Assembly (NCBI GenBank): GCA_030065015.1
Contig: JASJDU010000008.1
Span: 1-32,797 of the forward strand
Reading direction: 5' to 3'
Length of the DNA: 32,797 bases
Source of the DNA: Candidatus Caenarcanales bacterium
GTDB taxonomy: Bacteria > Cyanobacteriota > Vampirovibrionia > Caenarcaniphilales > Caenarcanaceae
Both the position numbers and the translations under genes were made by a program. A model generated the notes under the pieces. The model was not told the origin of the DNA. It saw only the letters and a program-made list of their open reading frames with translations, and searched no databases. Below, piece after piece: positions 30,429 to 32,797 of this stretch (position 1 is the first letter of the stretch; each line of letters begins with the position of its first letter).

Positions 30429-32691
30429 AAGCGAAGCCGGAAAAATTATTTTTGATCCCGTTAATTTAACAATTGCCTCCGGTGGTGATATTGCCCCTTC
30501 AACTGTAGTCGCCGCTCTGAATAGTGGGAATGTAGACTTAAGCGCAAGTCAGACTATAAATATTAACGAAACAATCGACAGTAGCTTACAGACGAATTCA
30601 AACAAATTATTACTGACTGATGAAAATTCAGATGGTCTATTAACAGTTAACTTGAATTCCGATATAAGTTTAGGAAACGCCCAGTCACTGGAAGGTGAAG
30701 CCAACTTAGTTAATGTAAATTTGGATTCCGGTGGTGATATACAAGACGGATTAGACATCGTGGGAATAAGTGATGCAACAGTGCTTGCAACTAGTTCTTC
30801 CGATGCAAATATTTCGAGTGATTTAACTCACAATGGCCCGAATACAACCTTGGGTATAAAAGCGAACAATACAATCTTTGTAAGCGCAGACATAAAGTCC
30901 TCAACAAATAAACTCAATGTCACTTTAAACAGTGATGCAGATGCCAATCAATCAGGACACATCTCAATAATTGATTCAACAATCGAAACTAATGGTGGAG
31001 ATGTTTTTATGGGTGGTAGCTCATCCAATGTAGCAGCATTCAGTTCTTCAAGCACCCCAGGAGTTTACTTAAGTAACAGTATTGTAGACAGTGGTTCAGG
31101 GGATATCAGCCTGATCGGAGATGGATTAACCAATTCTTGGATAGGTACTCATTTACTTAATTCTGAGCTCAATACAACAGGTAATGGTTCAATCAGCATT
31201 AGCGGTTTCAATGGAACTATAGAATCCGTTAGGATACAGAATTCTGACCTTTACACAGTTGATGGAGACATTTCATTAATAGGTAGAGGAGGTAGCGAGT
31301 CCAGAGGGGTAGAATTTATTCAAGGAAGCAAAGCAATTAGCAGCGGCCAAGGCAATATATCATTCGATGGAACCGCTGGAACTGCACAAAAGAACTGGCA
31401 AACTGGTGTCGGGATAGGATATTTAGGAAGCGCTCTGATTCAAACCCACGATGGCGATATAAACATTTATGGTGTCGGTGGCACTAACACTTCAGGAAGT
31501 GGTGCCATGGGGATTTGGATCTACGGTTCAGATTTCCTGACAACCGGAGATGGTGACATTACAATACATGGAATTGGTGGAAGCTCGGTTCGATGGGATT
31601 TTGGCTTACATGCAAGACCCTGGGGAAGCGAATTCACGAACATCAGTACAGCAGGAACAGGAAATATTAATTTAATTGGTGAGTACGAACCAGATAGCAC
31701 AGGTCTTGGACCAAGTTATGGAATAATCCTTGGGATTGGTAACAAAGGATTAGTGGAAACAAAGGGAGCTGGCTCTGTTTTCTTGCTCTCAGACAATACA
31801 ATTCATGTTGAAAACGATATTGCTAGCAATAATCAAGTGGTGATTCGTCAGTACAATACTGCAACTGACATTGAAATTAGTGGCAGTGCTTCTTTTGCAG
31901 GCAATGATAAATTGATAATAAATGCTATCACCTATGAAAATATTGATGCTAAAGAATTAATAATAGGTAGTTCAACGAAATCCAGTAACTTAACTCTTGA
32001 TAGCTCATTAGATATGACAGGCGTTAATGCGGATATTTATATTCAAGGGCAGAACCTAAATATCTTAAATACTGATGGCTCAGAGATTAGTTTAAATGAC
32101 GCAACTTCTTTCAATTTCCAAGCAACAAATAATTTAACTTTAAATCAAAAAGTAACTTTCTCTGGGTCAGGTAATGAAACTATAAGGTTTGTGGCTGACT
32201 CAGATACTAATAGGATTGGAAGTTTCAACGACACAGCCAACTCAATCTTCGCACCAGGGATGAATGTTTTTGTTTCCGGGGCAAGTGCAAACATAACTAC
32301 GATTGATACATCAATCATGAATGATTCACTCAATGGAGGTGATGTTCAAGTAACTGCAACAAACGGAGACGTTAATATTCAAAACGGAATTACAACGTCC
32401 TCTTTATCTTTAACTGGAAACTCAGGGAATGCTGGAAATGTAAACATATTCGCTGCAAGAAACATAAATTTAGGCAACAGTAAAATTCAAGCACAAGGGT
32501 TTTCGCTTAATGGCTCTAGCGGAAGTGATGGCACTGTAAGTATGTTTACAGGGAATTCAATTAATGGAAAAACGGTGAATGATTTCCCTAAAATTGATTC
32601 AAGTATTATCAATTTGCAAGGACAAAGAGTGGGAAGTAAGACCGCACCAATTGGAATTAATAAAGGCTATGTATTTGATTTTTCGACCTAA
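30391..32691 (+). CDS. Continuation of the TPS exoprotein in the +1 frame (beta-helix body)
   Basis: The frame contains 766 codons of low-complexity beta-helix sequence with repeating G-D/N-I-x-L/I-x-G units (GSGDISLIGDG, GDINIYGVGG, GDITIHGIGG, GNINLIGEY). It starts VEEGATFNAQSSESEAGKI, which runs on naturally from the end of the first part (GGLIDLKTRKAK). No independent start or ribosome-binding site precedes it; the GTG at 30391 is merely the first start-like codon. Joined, the two parts would give about 1120 residues. The C-terminus (GINKGYVFDFST) carries no autotransporter barrel, so secretion would depend on a separate TpsB protein that is not in this window. Likely roles for such proteins are adhesion or contact with other cells, by family analogy only. 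Confidence 0.8.
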   Translation: MEEGATFNAQSSESEAGKIIFDPVNLTIASGGDIAPSTVVAALNSGNVDLSASQTININETIDSSLQTNSNKLLLTDENSDGLLTVNLNSDISLGNAQSLEGEANLVNVNLDSGGDIQDGLDIVGISDATVLATSSSDANISSDLTHNGPNTTLGIKANNTIFVSADIKSSTNKLNVTLNSDADANQSGHISIIDSTIETNGGDVFMGGSSSNVAAFSSSSTPGVYLSNSIVDSGSGDISLIGDGLTNSWIGTHLLNSELNTTGNGSISISGFNGTIESVRIQNSDLYTVDGDISLIGRGGSESRGVEFIQGSKAISSGQGNISFDGTAGTAQKNWQTGVGIGYLGSALIQTHDGDINIYGVGGTNTSGSGAMGIWIYGSDFLTTGDGDITIHGIGGSSVRWDFGLHARPWGSEFTNISTAGTGNINLIGEYEPDSTGLGPSYGIILGIGNKGLVETKGAGSVFLLSDNTIHVENDIASNNQVVIRQYNTATDIEISGSASFAGNDKLIINAITYENIDAKELIIGSSTKSSNLTLDSSLDMTGVNADIYIQGQNLNILNTDGSEISLNDATSFNFQATNNLTLNQKVTFSGSGNETIRFVADSDTNRIGSFNDTANSIFAPGMNVFVSGASANITTIDTSIMNDSLNGGDVQVTATNGDVNIQNGITTSSLSLTGNSGNAGNVNIFAARNINLGNSKIQAQGFSLNGSSGSDGTVSMFTGNSINGKTVNDFPKIDSSIINLQGQRVGSKTAPIGINKGYVFDFST

Positions 32692-32730
32692 AGGAAAAAA
32701 AGAGACCTAGATTATGAAGCTAAAACATGA

Positions 32731-32797
32731 TTAATCATCTGAATCTTTCTCTGGAAGGTGATTCCCTGGTGAACCCTGACAAGCTTTTTCAGATGGG
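32731..32797 (-). other. Possible 3' end of a convergent gene running off the right edge
   Basis: On the minus strand the last 22 codons of the window are open and end at TAA (32733-32731), reading PSEKACQGSPGNHLPEKDSD then D. The composition is plausible for a protein tail, and GC content is higher than in neighbouring gaps. The stretch is too short to exclude chance. Confidence 0.2.

Noticed and set aside
1-32797. CRISPR array, prophage genes or replication origin
   Set aside because: I found no regularly spaced short repeats, no phage structural genes, and no DnaA-box cluster with dnaA or dnaN.

Overview
The window is AT-rich bacterial DNA using the standard code (TGA is used as a stop). 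It mixes housekeeping genes with envelope and accessory genes. The closest fit I can suggest is a non-photosynthetic relative of the cyanobacteria (Melainabacteria/Vampirovibrionia type). The hints are a DUF212 'divergent PAP2' membrane protein, an LL-diaminopimelate-type aminotransferase, a haemagglutinin-type exoprotein with an NPSG-type secretion domain, a CpaE-like ATPase and a SecA with cyanobacteria-like motifs. This placement is inference, not proof.

Left edge (1-1.1 kb): the 5' end of an IS256-family transposase runs off the window. It abuts a nucleotidyltransferase/HEPN (HI0073/HI0074, MntA/HepT-like) pair and seems to have cut into a third, stop-start-coupled gene. A tRNA-Leu(UAG) follows. 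From 1.1 to 7.7 kb lie a TolC-like outer-membrane protein, a MazG-like pyrophosphatase and an unusual protein joining a nucleoside 2-deoxyribosyltransferase-like domain to an N-formylglutamate-amidohydrolase-like domain. Next is a leftward cluster rpsF-ssb-DUF212-GNAT, without rpsR, with an operator-like palindrome over its promoter, and then a PLP aminotransferase.

Centre (7.8-18.5 kb): core genes. These are secA (with an insertion of about 105 residues in the second nucleotide-binding fold and no C-terminal zinc motif), a YccA/Bax-inhibitor membrane protein, ATP-type pckA, a CpaE-like receiver+ParA ATPase, glmS and trpE. The last two are probably co-transcribed.

The region at 18.5-25.7 kb is the best candidate for something undescribed. 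Four leftward genes encode, in transcription order, a signal-peptide trypsin-like protease, an 1187-residue protein I cannot assign, a single-pass membrane protein with two nearly identical 67-residue-period repeats, and a peptidoglycan-binding protein with a cadherin/CSPG-like domain. The last two are coupled by a TAATG overlap. I infer an envelope-associated assembly, but its function is unknown.

Right part (25.9-32.8 kb): a CrcB fluoride channel; a 406-bp gap holding a possible tiny gene; a small two-helix membrane protein; a SpeD-fold protein that keeps the pyruvoyl-precursor serine but lacks the usual histidines; tRNA-Gly(UCC); a flavin amine-oxidase-like enzyme; and a large two-partner-secretion exoprotein interrupted by one frameshift. 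Its start is set by a strong GGGGAGAG ribosome-binding site that recurs at two other genes here.
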